From assembly GCA_003991915.1 (NCBI GenBank), contig RQTK01000146.1:599283-663282 (forward strand): DNA of 64,000 nt, given 5' to 3'. Below, one piece after another: positions 39,925 through 51,884 of this stretch. Source of the DNA: Elysia chlorotica. Lineage: Eukaryota > Mollusca > Gastropoda > Plakobranchidae. The translations under genes were made by a program, and so were the position numbers. The stretch's first letter is position 1. The number at the start of each line of letters is the position of its first letter. The notes under the pieces were generated by a model, which was not told where the DNA came from, did not search any database, and was given only the letters and a program-made list of their open reading frames with translations.

Positions 39925-41440
39925 TGGTTTTTTGTGTGTGTGGTATTTCCCTCTTTCAAACCAAAAGAACACCCCTGGCATCGTTTATCCTGTCAACCTG
40001 TGACTCTGTCAAGTTAAAAGAGTTAAATTTCACAAGACATCAACTTAAAGCAGCACAATTTAATATCAAACATTAATTGAGAAAACCTCTCTCTTGCCTA
40101 AAACAGAAAAATGTTTCCTTCTATTTTGCGGATGGTAACTTTGATCTACTTCAACACTTTATACTTTGCTGTATTTTGTCATTATTTCTCTGTTTGGAAA
40201 AAAACCATTTTTTCCCAGTAGATCAAGGTACGACTAAAACTCTTACATTTTCTTCAATAACATCACTTTCAAAATTAATAATTGATTTTCCTGTCTGGCA
40301 ATTGTCTCTGAAAGATCCTTATAATAACTGTTTCTAAACACTATATATTTATTTTCCCTAGATAGTCAACTTTTACAATTTGCTGACACTTATTCCTACA
40401 ATATTTTTGTTCTTTTCCTCAGAACATATTTTTGAGTGGCTCATGGAATGAGATCTTGATGCAACTTCCCCTAGAAGAAAAGCAAAATAATTATTTATAA
40501 AACTTTAACAATGCATGATAAAGCTCTGATTATAATTTATCCGTGTTACTTACAAAATCTCCTATACATATAGGACATAGAAAAGTCCCGTCAATCTTCA
40601 AATGTACCTTGTCGATTATATATATGCCATAAACCAAATGAAATCCCATGGGTTAGAAAGTCTTTTTGTCTTCGATCCCAAATCTGTGAAACTAGTTTCA
40701 AAGATATTAAGTCATTTACAAAAAATGAAAAGTTACCTTTTTACTCTTTAATGATTGTTGAAACTTGTTAAAAATTATGTGGTGATTTAAATTGATTTAA
40801 ATGTTTTTGCATTTGTTATGCAACTAAACATATCAACGAAAAATGAATGATTATTGTAGCCTTTTTTGGTATAATTATATATAATGCACTATCTTTACCA
40901 GCAATTTATATATTATGTTATTTCTTATTCAGTCTATATAAACGGTTGTGTAAAGTCTCAAGAATATTTTACAAATGAAAAAGGGAATGTATTTACTTGT
41001 CATGTATTTTTAATATAAGGTGCTTTGAGCCTATCAGTACACTGTTTTGTGTAGATTGGCGCTATAGAAATACATCTTCACACAAAACATGTAAGTCCGC
41101 AGTTACACTTTGGTAATACTACTAGACCTCAGCATTGGTAATTTTTGATGGGAGAGAGTCAAGCTCTGTCTTAGACCTTAAGAAAGAGCCTATTTGGAAT
41201 GAGATTTCACAAAAAGTTTTGTTCTTTGTTGGAAAACTTCAAAGATTTTTTACAAACAAAAGCTTTATAGCGCCATTTTGTAGTAGATCTTTAAAAACTT
41301 TGTTTATCTAGACTATAGAATAAGTTGCACTGATTAGCATTATTCACTTCTCTTGCTTGATGAGATAATTTACACTCAAATAAGAGTTCATGGCTTCTAA
41401 GTTCTGTTACTCTTCAAGCTTGATGAATTGACATTCCTAA
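39925..41440 (+). other. Harmonin 3' UTR and flank
   Basis: AT-rich sequence after the stop codon, with a retroelement-type tail at about 41028-41092 (GCTTTGAGCCTATCAG, TGGCGCTATAGAAATAC). Candidate AATAAA signals exist further on (for example 42171-42176), but the end of the transcript cannot be fixed. Confidence 0.4.
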
Positions 41441-41605
41441 ATTTTCAATGGGACCACAGAATAGGGTACGTGGTACTTGGCCGACCATATTATACTGATA
41501 TACTGATACAATTACAAACCTAGTCACTATGGAGTGGGCCTCGAACCCTAGGTCTCCTTGATCCGAGGTTGATGCTTTAAACAAAGGGTCACCACGCCTC
41601 CACAT
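41440..41605 (-). mobile_element. Family S SINE copy 9, partial
   Basis: Head half only: GGCCGACCATATTATACTGA, B-box complement CTCGAACCCTAGG and a GGGTCACCACGCC end. Confidence 0.65.
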
Positions 41606-41640
41606 TGCATAAGGAGTGAAGAATAGACATGTATGGGTGT

Positions 41641-41900
41641 GTTTGAGTTTGAGTTGGTTTTAACGTCCAAGGTCAGCACTATATAGACTATATTGTGGAC
41701 GGGCCCCAAGACTAATGTCTGACAATTTTATGTGCTGCCACACACGAGACAGGGCAGGGATACCATGACTTCTGTCCGAGCCGGTCACATCAAACTAAAA
41801 TAGACCCACCACTAGAGGGTGAAATCGCCAGGGCTCAAACCACAGGCCTCTTGCATTGGAAACCAATGTTCTACCCCGGGTCTTCCGCGCCCTCCTGTTC
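41641..41900 (-). mobile_element. Family S SINE copy 10, full length
   Basis: Well preserved: GAGTTGGTTTTAACGTCCAA, ACTATATAGACTATATTG and CACACGAGACAGGGCAGG to the CCGCGCCC head. It follows copy 9 in the same orientation with only about 35 bp between. Confidence 0.9.
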
Positions 41901-42261
41901 ACATAAATATTTTTGATACCAGAAAATGTTCCCATTCACTTTAATACATACATGTATCAATTTTATACCAGTACATATCCTCATTCATTCAATTTCTATT
42001 TTGATACCAAAAAACTTGTCTGTTTACTGAAATGTGGATTTTGATATTGGTATGAGAACAAAAATTGTTTAAAAAAATCTAAGTCATCAGAGTATATTTT
42101 TCAGCAACTGTGATTTACATTAATGATGTTATCCCAGGACATTACAGTATACATTTGTAACCTTACCTGCAATAAACAGCATTCCATTACCTTTTTATAT
42201 TTATTCATAAATATATGGATATTTTTGTTATAAAATTGTGTTCATTTAGATGCTTGTCAAT

Positions 42262-42640
42262 AAATATATTGATTGAAACTTGAAGAATCTCCATTTTTAA
42301 TGTTTCTGCGTTTTTTAAATTTTTTTAAATATACTAGTACACTAGTAGGTAACGGTTTAGTAAAAAATGTGATTCAAAGGCTTGGAATGCAAGTGTGTAC
42401 TACTTGTATGTGTATGGATGTATTTACTGACATAAAGAATTTCAGTAATATAAAACAATGATGTTAAGAAAAAGTCCTTGCAACAGAAAAAAATATATTG
42501 ATTGAAACTTGAAGAATCTCCATTTTTAATGTTTCTGCGTTTTTTTTTAGTTTTTTTTTTAGTTTTTTTTTTTATACAGTACGAGTACACTAGTAGGTAA
42601 CGGTTTAGTAAAAAATGTGATTCAAAGGCTTGGAATTCAA
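42262..42640. repeat. Tandem duplication, unit about 228 bp
   Basis: ATATTGATTGAAACTTGAAG through ACACTAGTAGGTAACGG and GATTCAAAGGCTTGGAAT occurs at about 42262-42390 and again at about 42490-42636 with few changes. A weaker downstream repeat (GTACTACTT, TGTATATGATTGTATTTGCT) extends it. Confidence 0.85.
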
Positions 42641-43097
42641 CTTTCAAGTGGGTACTACTTTCATGTATATGATTGTATTTGCTAAAATTAAAAAAATATC
42701 AGTGATATTAAACACTGATGTGATGAACACGTCCTTGCAACATAAAGAACAATTCTTTATATCAGTGTTTCACTGTAGATACATGTATTTATTTGGATTT
42801 AGGTATAGTAACATCACTAGCTTGTAGGTTTAAATAATGTGAAGACCAATATTGTTGCTAAGGATATGTCATCTACGATATGATATCTATTAATAAAAAA
42901 TGCGAAAAAGAACAAGCAATAATTATAACAACAACCACATCAACAACAACAGCAATAATGTCAGCAACAACAACAATAACAACAATGATTAAAACAGCAA
43001 CAATCTTAAGACTTTCCTATTGAGCATCATTTATAAGCAATACATACATAAGATAACGCAAATAACACAGTTTATAGAATCAGAAATAAATAACATA

Positions 43098-43350
43098 AAA
43101 GAGGGATCAAATGGCTTAAATGGCAGAACGCTTGGCTTCATATTCAAAGCTCAAAAGTTCAAATCGGACAAACCAGGTTCTGATCTACGACATGGTAAAA
43201 AAATAGCAACAAACAAATTGTTTTGTCAGATTTTGACAACTAGTTAGATTGGTTTTAGAACAATGTGACTGGTTTAGACAGGTGACCTGGTATCCCATTC
43301 ATGTACCTCTGTGAAATCACGTTAATAATTGTCAGACATATAGAGTTGGC
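43098..43350 (+). mobile_element. Family S-like SINE remnant
   Basis: tRNA-like head (GGCTTAAATGGCAGAACGC, AGTTCAAATCGG) and body traces (GACAGGTGACCTGGTATCCC, AATTGTCAGACATA). Very diverged. Confidence 0.4.
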
Positions 43351-43549
43351 TCTTCCACCGTATTGGGTTTGGTGAGAGCTTCATTGCTTCCACCGCAGCA
43401 GTGTTTACAATATAATTTTCACAATTACACACTGAGCTGAGCTAAATACAAATACTCATGTAAAATCCGTACACATTTCCTGATTGAACGCTTTCAATTA
43501 TAAATTATGGTGATATGGTGTCAATCCTGATTTGGAAGATTAATATGAT

Positions 43550-43800
43550 GTGGTGGCGCTGACGATGATTATATGATGGTGATGGTAAGGATGATAACGA
43601 TGATGATGGCATCATGGCAATTACAACGATGGCCTTGCTGAAATTCTTGTGGTGGTAATAATGACAATGATATGATGGTGATGTTGAAATAAAGGCAATT
43701 ATGATGACTTGAAGTTGATGGTAACGATGACGATGTTAATTCGAAGACGATGATTATGACGGTCACATTGATAGCGATGATAGTATTAATAGCAATGGGT
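43550..43800. repeat. Degenerate GATGAT-rich stretch
   Basis: Imperfect GATGATGGT/GATAACGAT words; no gene. Confidence 0.7.
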
Positions 43801-44034
43801 TTCAACCTTCAATGACAGAAAAACATTTCATAATAATTTTAGATAACATGGAAAGTTATTTTGAAGATGTCTCTTTAAATTCATTTTCTGGAACTTTGTA
43901 TGACAACATTGAAAATAATTATATACAAATGTACTCTTTCATTAATAATTATGTGAGGTTGTTTCCAAAAACCTGTTAAAATTCTTGTTGTTATTTTTTA
44001 CGATGCATTACGTAACTGAACGAACTTCTATCAC

Positions 44035-44100
44035 TGTGTGCTTTTTTATGCACCGAATGAAATTCCGATGTGGCATCCATTTCCCCTCGTCAATGATATT
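44035..44100 (-). pseudogene. Degenerate terminal-exon copy (most distal)
   Basis: The minus strand reads NIIDEGKWMPHRNFIRCI in the frame of the two copies beside it. The usual NTSTK-stop end is replaced by other sequence, and the acceptor AAG is AAA. It is the most decayed of three tandem copies. Confidence 0.6.
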
Positions 44101-44168
44101 TTTGGCCGGCGGAAGGAGAGAGAGGATGGAAAGGTAAGGGGGGTTGGTGGAGAAGTGTTATATTCTCA

Positions 44169-44612
44169 TCACTTGGTGCTGGTGTTGATACTACGAATGG
44201 AGTTCCGGTGGGGCATCCATGTCCCCTCCTCGATGATATTCTTGGCGGATGGAGGGAGAGAAAGGAGGTAAGGGGGAGGGGGAGGGGAGGAGTTTTATAT
44301 CCTCATCACTTTGTGCTGGTGTTGATACTACGAATGGAGTTCCGATGCGGCATCCATTTTCCCTCCTCGATGATAATATTTTTATTATTCTTGGCGGATG
44401 GAGGGAGAGAAAGGAGGTAAGGGGGAGGGGGAGGGGAGGAGTTTTATATCCTNNNNNNNNNNNNNNNNNNNNNNNNNNNNNNNNNNNNNNNNNNNNNNNN
44501 NNNNNNNNNNNNNNNNNNNNNNNNGTGATAGGGTTTGTAGGGGATAGAGAAAGAGATAGGCGACTAGTTAGAGAGTGATATGGGCGAGAGAGGGGAGAGG
44601 GGAGGGAGGGTA

Positions 44613-44656
<44 letters not shown>

Positions 44657-46091
44657 GGAGGAAGAGAGAAGGAGATAGAGAGAAAGAAGTCAAGGGCAGA
44701 GAGGAGCAGGAGGAGCGGAGAAAGAAAGGCAGAAAGAAAGAAAACAGATAGAGATAGAGGGAAAGAGTTATAGACAGAAAGTGATACAGAGATAGAGAGG
44801 TGGACATCGTGTAAGTAAAAGAGAGCAAAGATATAGCTAATAATATGTATTGGCCTACATATATGAGTAGTTTTCACTATTTAAAACATACCATTAGTGC
44901 AGGTATAAGTTTATAGCTCCCTTGTATTTCGTACTTCTTACCTTGTAAGAAACGTCATATTTATAAAATCCACCTTAAGGTGATGAACATATCAAATTGA
45001 CTACAAGAACATTGTACCTAATGTAATTTTATTGCCTACACAATTGAAAAAATCCCTAGGTCTATAATTATGTTCTCACACTAAATACGAAATAAAGATT
45101 AGTGTGTGGCATAAGGTATTATGTTATAAGTAAATATAAAGAGAAAGATACCAAGGTCGAGACGGAGAAAGAAAAAAAGGGAAAGAGATATAGAGAGGAA
45201 GAGAGCGAGAGAGAGAGAAAGAGAGAGAGAGAAAGAAAGAGAAAGAGAAGGCAAAGGCAGAGACGAACAGGAGGAGAAAGGCAGGGAGAAAGTAAACAGA
45301 TAAAGACCGAGAGAAATAATTTAGGATAGAAAGTGATAGAGGGAGAGAGAGAGAGAGTGATTAAGACAGAGAAAGTGATGAGAAAGATATTATAGTATAT
45401 CATATGTACTGTCTTACATGTATGAGTAGTTTTTACTATTTAAAACCTACCATTAGTGCAGGGTCAAAGTTTATAGCTACCTTGTATTTAGTACGTCTTC
45501 ACTTATAAGAATCCACTACAAATTCAGTACAAGAACAGAATGTACATAATTGTACTTGTATTGTCTACACAATTTAAAAAGCTCTAGATCTATAATGTTA
45601 TCGCAACAAATATGAAATGAAGTGTGTGGCATAAGAATTATTATATAACTAAATATAAAGAGAAAGAGTCGGAGAGAGAGAAGAAGGGAAAGACACATGG
45701 AGAGGGAGAGACAGAGAGCAGATGATTTATGCTTATGATTTCACTAATGTTTTCAAATTGATGTCATATTAGACCTACTGTTGTTGGTGATTTATGCGAT
45801 TTAAATTTTCAATGTGATAAAAAAAAGTTTACCTTACCACATCTTATTTTAAGCGAACATAGCACTCACCCAGAAAATGGAGTCCCTGGCACTTTTCAGA
45901 CTAAAAACTTCATCATTGTCTTCTTTTCTAGGTGGCTTGTAGTAAGCTTCTTGGATGTAGATCGTCTGGCATGGGGGTCTGGTGAAGGGAGGGGTTAGAG
46001 AAATGTACTTTTAAAGTCATTGGGGAGTGGGGTGGAAGTAATGGAGAGATGGAATTTTAGAAGCATTGGGGGGAGAGAAGGGGGGAGGGGC

Positions 46092-46123
<32 letters not shown>

Positions 46124-46151
46124 GCAGGGAGAGACAGAAAGAGAGAGATAC

Positions 46152-46190
<39 letters not shown>

Positions 46191-46272
46191 TCTCTCTCAC
46201 TTTCTCTCTCGTTATCTCCATGCGTCTGTCTGTCTCTGTCTGTCTGTCTGTCCGTTTGTCTGTCTGTCTGAC

Positions 46273-46321
<49 letters not shown>

Positions 46322-49315
46322 GAGAGAGAGAGATATAGAGAGAGAGAGATCCATTCGGGAAAAAATGGTAAATGTGTCCGAGTGTAAAAAATATGTGCAC
46401 GCATGTATTACGACATGTGAGAGAGAGAAAGTACGTATTTCATCTGATTAGTAGGTAAGATGTTTTTTAAGTATCTCCTTTCAGTTCATGCCATTTTTGG
46501 GATAATTGTGGCTGTAGAAAAAGGTTGGCTCAGATGGTAGTGTACGCGATTCCATATCAGGGGTTTCCTGCTTGAATGTCGACCAGGCCGTGCTGTATTG
46601 TACTTGTTAGGTGCCAGAACATGATATGGGACTCCTGGAAGCAGCAGTTTGCCTTTATGTTATGGCAGGCGCGTAATATTATCAGGAGTTATTTTTAGTA
46701 CCCGACCAAGAGCTAACGGATGGTGCACTTAAAAACAAAATAAGTGACACAATATTGCCGATATCGTGCAGAATTTGGATGTTAAACAATTAACGCAAAT
46801 TCAAACCAAAAAATTGGCGTAATACTGAGCTTCAGCTAACACAAAATTACTAGCGACTGTGTGCATAAAACACTTCCAAAAAGTTCTCTTTAGAGCGTTT
46901 CCGGGTTTAACGTCTCCTAGATTCTCCGGGAGGGTCCTATACGGCGACCTAGTTGATCAAGGTACCACCCGTGCCATGTAGCATAAAAAACCTTCTAACA
47001 CTAGGTATATATAATTATATAAATTATGCGAGTCACACCAGCATCCCTCACTGACTGTAGTCAGTGTATAAGTTATGTATCATTGGACCTATCGTGTTTT
47101 GGGGACGCCGTAAGTAAGACAAACCATCGTAAGATTATTTCACTGGCAGTAGTCTAAAAAACTATCTCTGTATAAGCTATGCATCATTAGACCTGGCGTG
47201 TTTTAGGGACGCCTTAAGTAGGACCAACCAGCATAAGATTCTCTCACTGACTGTTTGACTGTTAGTTTCTCAAACTATCTCTGCATAAGTTGTAACATGT
47301 ATCATTGAGCCTGTGTTTTGGGGACGCTTAAGAAAGACAAACCATCGTAAAAATTCTCTCACTGACTGTTAGTCTCTAAAACTATCTCCGTATATGTTAT
47401 GTATCATTGGACCTGACGTGTTTTTGGTACGCCTTAAGTATGACTAACCATCGTAAGATTCTCTCACTGACTGTAGTTTCTAAAACTATCTCTGTATATG
47501 TTATGTATCATTGATCCTGTGTTTTGGGGACGCCTTAAGTTATAGAAACCAGTGTAAGATCCTCTCAGTGATCGTAGTTTCTAAAACTATCTCTGTATAA
47601 GTTGTAACATGTATCATTGGATCTGACGAGTTTTGGGGACGCCTTGCGTAAGACAAACCATCGTAAGATTCTCTCACTGAAAGTAGTCTCTAAAACTACT
47701 ATGTATAAGTTGTAACATGTATCATTGGACATGGTGTGTTTTGAGGACACCTTAAGTATGACAAACCAGCGTAAGATTATTTCACTGACCGTAGAAAGCA
47801 GCAGACGCTAACCTCCTACTACTGTTGCTACTCACGCTGGTCGAACAGTGCCAAAAAATACCAGAACCAACTGGACACGCCGGCTGCAGACAACGAGGAA
47901 AATACATCGACGTATTAACGTGGACCTTGAATGCATTGAGAAATGTTATTATTGTGGATCTTGCATGCATTGAATGCATCGACAAATGTTATTATTGTGG
48001 ATACTGCATGCACTGAATGCATCGAGAAATGTTATTATTGTGGATCTTGAATGTATTGAGCAATGTTATTATTGGGGGTCTTGAATGCATTGAGAAATGT
48101 TATTATTGTGAATATTAAATGCATTGAGAAATGTTAATATTGTGGATCTGAATGCATTGATAACTGTTATTATTGTGGATCTTGAATGCATTGAGAAATG
48201 TTTTTATTGTGGATCTTGAATGCATTGAGAAATGTTTTTATTGTGGATCTTGAATGTATTTGAGAAATGTTTTTATTGTGGATCTTGAATGCATTGAGAA
48301 ATGAGGATGTATAAAACTGATTTGTGCGTAATGGTAGCAATAAGATAAATTTTAATAGATCGATTTCAGGAAAGTTGTCTGCGTGATTATATAGATTATA
48401 AAGTGAGACACATGCACAGTAATGTTGTAATTTGAACGAATGGCTTTAATGTATAATTATGAAAGAATAAAAAACGCAGTGTTGGGCACACGCATGAATT
48501 AACAACCTTGATAATAAAAAAGGTACTTTCAGTCATTAGGTGTTAGTTTAAAAAAAATGAAATTAAGACTTTTATATTATTACAAAAAATAAAACGAAAT
48601 TATTCAAAAATTAAATTATGTCGATATATCGATCATAATGAGTAAAGTTTAGACGTATTGTAAAGGGCGTCATCTACGCAATTTAAAAATTAAAAAAGTT
48701 AGCCTCAATTTATAATTTCGTTATGAGTTGGCGTCGAAATTGCTGATTGAATTGACCTGAAATTTTCTGTGTCCCTTAGTTTTGTTACAGGGGCATTAAA
48801 CGGGTAAACATTTCTACCTTAATAGCTATGCAAAGTGTTTTTGTGGTGTTTTCGTATCTACCAAAATGCTTGGTTAATTTCGTCAACAAAGGCTAACTTA
48901 CGATCGACATTTTAGCATTTTTATGAGGCCAATCGGAAGCGAAGTTGGGCTAGGTTCAATAGCTCGGTAACTTGAGTTTCAAAGGCCGTACGACAAACAT
49001 AATATAATAATGACTATTTTCTTACATTCGTTCAATAAACATTACCACAAAGCGTAGATCTTCACAGCTAACCAAAGACCCGCTGAACTCACACGACGCA
49101 GAGACATTCACGGCCACGTCAACTTCCGGCTGAACGACGAAACATCTCGGCGCCGGGTCCCAGTCGCCCCCGCTGTTGTTGCAGAAGATCCTGGCATCGC
49201 CCGCCAGAGAAAATCCGGACAGACACTGGTAGGACGCCATCACCAGGTCTGACGTGTAGTTGGAGACCGTGACCACTGCGTTGTTGACGCTAGGCTCTAG
49301 CGTGCAGTTCGACAT
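44169..49315 (-). CDS. Sushi-domain receptor-like gene, 3' part (left paralogue)
   Basis: Family not recognised. Supported exons in transcript order: about 49026-49315, 45870-45978 and a terminal exon 44169-44240 or its copy 44306-44389. The first encodes one Sushi/CCP module: NC, YQCLSGFSL, IFCNNSGGDWDPAPRC, with four Cys and the closing Trp. Sushi modules are extracellular adhesion or complement-type domains. Its frame is open to about 49375, so the 5' boundary is uncertain; no signal peptide is seen. It ends in phase 2 (AT|gtaaga). Exon 45870-45978 (in phase 2, out phase 0) reads TIYIQEAYYKPPRKEDNDEV and ends SIFW|gtgagt. Its phases and final Trp match the juxtamembrane exon of the right-hand gene, so it is probably cytoplasmic. 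Terminal exons (acceptor ccgccaag) end TWMPHRNSIRSINTSTK or KWMPHRNSIRSINTSTK. No transmembrane exon was found. The join of the exons is inferred from phase and homology. Confidence 0.55.
44306..44389 (-). CDS. Terminal-exon copy (proximal) of the left receptor-like gene
   Basis: 28 codons ending EEGKWMPHRNSIRSINTSTK and a stop. It follows a TC-rich tract and acceptor cgccaag, as does the copy at 44169-44240. It starts in phase 0, as the W-ending exon 45870-45978 requires. Compared with its neighbour it has several synonymous changes (CCG/CCC, CAT/CAC, ACA/ACC) and a four-codon N-terminal extension. Either copy could be the one used, or both by alternative splicing. Confidence 0.55.
   Translation of the reverse strand, partial: NNKNIIIEEGKWMPHRNSIRSINTSTK
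44453..44524. other. Assembly gap (72 N)
   Basis: Run of N directly beyond the terminal-exon array, so further copies may be collapsed or missing. Confidence 1.
44525..45700. repeat. GA-rich tandem duplication, period about 540 bp
   Basis: A (GA)n-rich block plus a unique segment (GAGTAGTTTTCACTATTTAA, CATTAGTGCAGG, TTTATAGCTCCCTTGTATTT) at about 44600-45100 recurs at about 45140-45640. A third GA block starts near 45655. The Glu/Arg and Ser/Leu frames are artefacts. Confidence 0.85.
46088..46345. repeat. (CAGA)n facing (CTGT)n, large inverted repeat
   Basis: CAGACAGA arms at about 46090-46190 face CTGTCTGT arms at about 46222-46322 around a short TCTCTC-rich spacer, so the arms can pair as a long hairpin. 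Confidence 0.93.
46515..46690 (+). mobile_element. tRNA-like SINE remnant
   Basis: GGTTGGCTCAGATGGTAGTG head and a TGGGACTCCTGGAAG trace; strongly diverged, possibly another family. Confidence 0.35.
47038..47795. repeat. Minisatellite, unit about 105-110 bp, seven copies
   Basis: Each unit contains ATTCTCTCACTGACTGTAG, AACTATCTCTGTATAAG, TGTATCATTGGACCT, GTTTTGGGGACGCCTTAAGT and ACAAACCATCGTAAG. Lies in an intron of the left receptor-like gene. Confidence 0.93.
47836..47883 (-). other. Candidate exon (48 nt) of the left receptor-like gene
   Basis: A strong minus-strand acceptor (ttttcctcgttgtctgcag) and donor (C|gtgagtag) enclose 48 nt. In one frame it reads GVSSWFWYFLALFDQ, resembling DLHDEWWFYLLAGLLG from the right-hand transmembrane exon. 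In the frame set by the flanking exons (phase 2) it reads RRVQLVLVFFGTV. It could be a cassette exon or a remnant of the missing membrane exon. The plus strand is also open here (YYCCYSRWSNSAKKYQNQLD, ending NTSTY-stop), so strand is not certain. Confidence 0.35.
47917..48303. repeat. Minisatellite, unit about 34 bp
   Basis: About eleven copies around GAATGCATTGAGAAATG, TTATTATTGTGGATCTT. Confidence 0.95.
48304..49025. other. Intronic sequence, nothing recognised
   Basis: AT-rich; searched on the minus strand for a transmembrane exon with phase 1-in, 2-out and none was found. Confidence 0.4.
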
Positions 49316-49375
49316 GATGATGTGTGTGGTGGTGGAGGCGTGGGTGGGGGCTCGGGTGGGGTCCTCTAGATCTAA

Positions 49376-50810
49376 AGCTAAATAATTATGCTCAAGAAAG
49401 TGAACTGTTGCTTGTAAAAGTTATAATTTGTTATGCCGGATTGAGCGACACTTCTTCCTTTTTTGGGGATCAAGCAGACGCTGAGCTAGGCAAAGATGTC
49501 ACTAAGTGACGCTGTCCAAGTGGGGGAGGGGAGGAGGGCGGTCTAGATCTAGCTAAATTTGCTCAAGAAATTAAACTGTAGTTTGTAAACGCTCTAATTT
49601 ATTATGCTGGAATGAGCGACACTTCTTCCTTCTTGGGATCTAGGAGACGCACTTGATCCAGAAAAGGTTTTGTCATCCAAAGACGCGCAAATCACCCAAT
49701 GGAGGTTTCGTCACTCCTATATCGACATCTTTCAGACTCCTTACATTGTCCAGAAAGGAAAAATTCTCCAGTAAAACTTTTAGGTGTAGTGTATAATGCT
49801 CACCAAGACACGTTCATCTAGTAAAGGTTTGGATGCTCCTCCAATACTGCTGCACTTGTAGAATCCTTAAAGTGTTTAACAAAACACCTCACATTCAATA
49901 ATCTATGATTTATGATGGCCAACATTCAGTTGAAACTGTAGTAAATGTCAGTGAACTTCACAATAGTTACGTTGGCAATGTTAAAATAGATTTTTTGTCA
50001 TTGAAATTTTAAACTCAATCACCAGTCGCTAATATCACTTTACTTGACAACTTTACGCGTAACTTAAAATCGTCTTTCTTTTCCAAAGCTTGTATCTTAA
50101 AAGAATTTAAACACAGTCACATGCATAGTTTACGAATCCTCGCAAAATAACTTTGCCCTACTCCTTGATGAAACCCACAATACTAATTTACCCTGTAACA
50201 ATATTGATTATTGACCAGTAATACGTACTGAGGCGTACTGACTAATGATGATAGCGCCATATAATCTTACGTCGCGTCTAGGCTTTAGTGAGATCCTAGT
50301 GGTAAAATGCACAAACATGACATAGCGTACGTCTTGTCGTAAGCCTTCTTATTCTTATATTGTTACGACGGTGCAAAAGCTACGTCTTGTTTGTACATTG
50401 TACCCTAGAACATAATCATATCGTGCCAGATCTTTTTTAATGCGCGTCTCGATCACTCGGGCTGTAGGTTCATGACTTTGACTGCGTTAATCCAGCACCA
50501 GTGCTGGTTTGGATTATCAAAGAGCAGGTTTTGCGATCCATTTGGTGATAAAGGATGATCGAATTACGCCCCTTGGGCATACGGTCTTCTGAACGCTCAT
50601 TGGCTCTCTATGTCTAGATTAGAGCTGTGATTAGACGCCGTTGCAGATTCCCTTAAATATCGTCTTGGTTTTCGCCATGGGATCCTTTAACGCAAAGACT
50701 TAAGTGACAATAACGGTATCACAGTTGCGATGATTTGCGGTAATTATGCACTCTGTGGGACGTGGGCAGTGTCGAAATCTATCTGCACTTGCCAGAGACC
50801 ATTCCAAGCC
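49376..50810. other. Non-coding stretch between the two receptor-like gene ends
   Basis: A local duplication is visible: CTCAAGAAAGTGAACTGT with GGATTGAGCGACACTTCTTCC near 49393-49460 recurs diverged near 49562-49632. No further exon could be supported. Confidence 0.4.
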
Positions 50811-50817
50811 CAGTGGA

Positions 50818-50995
50818 GCATAAGGGCTCTGGAGTTGGAGCGTCGGTCTCAGATTCGGGAGGTTCAGGTTTAAGCTCCGCTTTGGCCGCAGTGTATCCCC
50901 CCTACTGGTTGGGTCGGTGTTAATCAAAGATCTAATATGGTGTCAGTATTATATGATCGACTAAGTCCCCGGTATTGGGCTATGTGGTACACTCG
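50818..50995 (+). mobile_element. Family S SINE copy, head half
   Basis: GCATAAGGGCTCTGGAGTTG head, GTTCAGGTTTAAGCTCC B-box region, CTACTGGTTGGGTCGGTGTT. Confidence 0.65.
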
Positions 50996-51229
50996 TCGTA
51001 TAGGGAATTTATTTAGATGTACGTAGATGAATTTCAACTACACCTTTAGGAGACAGCTCCACTGTTTCTGACCAATGACCATCACACACCGGACACATCA
51101 TGGATTCAAATTAAAGCTACCACCATTGTTAAAATAGAACATTCTGAGCTTTTGTTTAAAACTTCAGTAACCGTGGTGGACTTAATCAATTGATCAGTGT
51201 GAAGTTTTGTTAAAATCTCCTGTACATGT

Positions 51230-51400
51230 TGATGGCGCTACCGCAGAGCGTAGTGACGCAAGGGTTAGAACGTCAGAATCGAATGCAGGAGGTTCAAGTT
51301 TCAAAAGATTCGTCCTACAATGCTCCTTACTGGTTGGGTCGGCGTCAGTATAATATGACCCACAAAAGTCACTGTTATGCTACTCTAGGATTCTGTTGCC
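51230..51400 (+). mobile_element. Family S SINE copy, head half
   Basis: GCAAGGGTTAGAACGTCAG head, GGTTCAAGTTTC, TACTGGTTGGGTCGGCGTCA. Truncated in the body like its neighbour at 50818. Confidence 0.65.
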
Positions 51401-51884
51401 ATATAATATCTTCTTTCCGGAGATATAGGAGAGCTGGCCGTTTAGGATCCCTCAGAGGAACCTACGAGACGAGACGTCAAACCCAGAGAATAAGGACACG
51501 TCGCTTCCTCTAACCAAGGACTTGGCCACAGGTTTTAACTAGATTAGTGTGTTAATCCATAGATTAGGATCACCGCCATTTTTTTCTTAGCATGTGGTAC
51601 TATTCCGGCTCATTAGTGCAGTTTCCAGGTCACGATTTGTGCAAGAAGACAGCTGGCTACCAGCCACAATATAGGCCTTGCAAAGTGGGATCCATAGTAA
51701 AAACAAATCCGATAGGTGGAAAAATCTGCACGGCGTCCGATCATAGTTGTATCCTAGACTTATGGAACTAATGAGCAACCAGAAAAAATAACGCTCAATC
51801 GGCGTGGCTATGTCATTCATGTCGTCGTGTGGATCGCGAAGTATGTAATAATAGAACTGAAAACTTAACCAGCCGTCAAAAAAC

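Noticed and set aside
44191..45403. Ser/Leu- and Glu/Arg-rich frames
   Set aside because: Products of (GA)n repeats and, in part, a frame running through N.
46020..46404. Arg/Gln/Thr/Asp and Ser/Val/Cys/Leu repeat frames
   Set aside because: Translation of CAGA/CTGT repeats.
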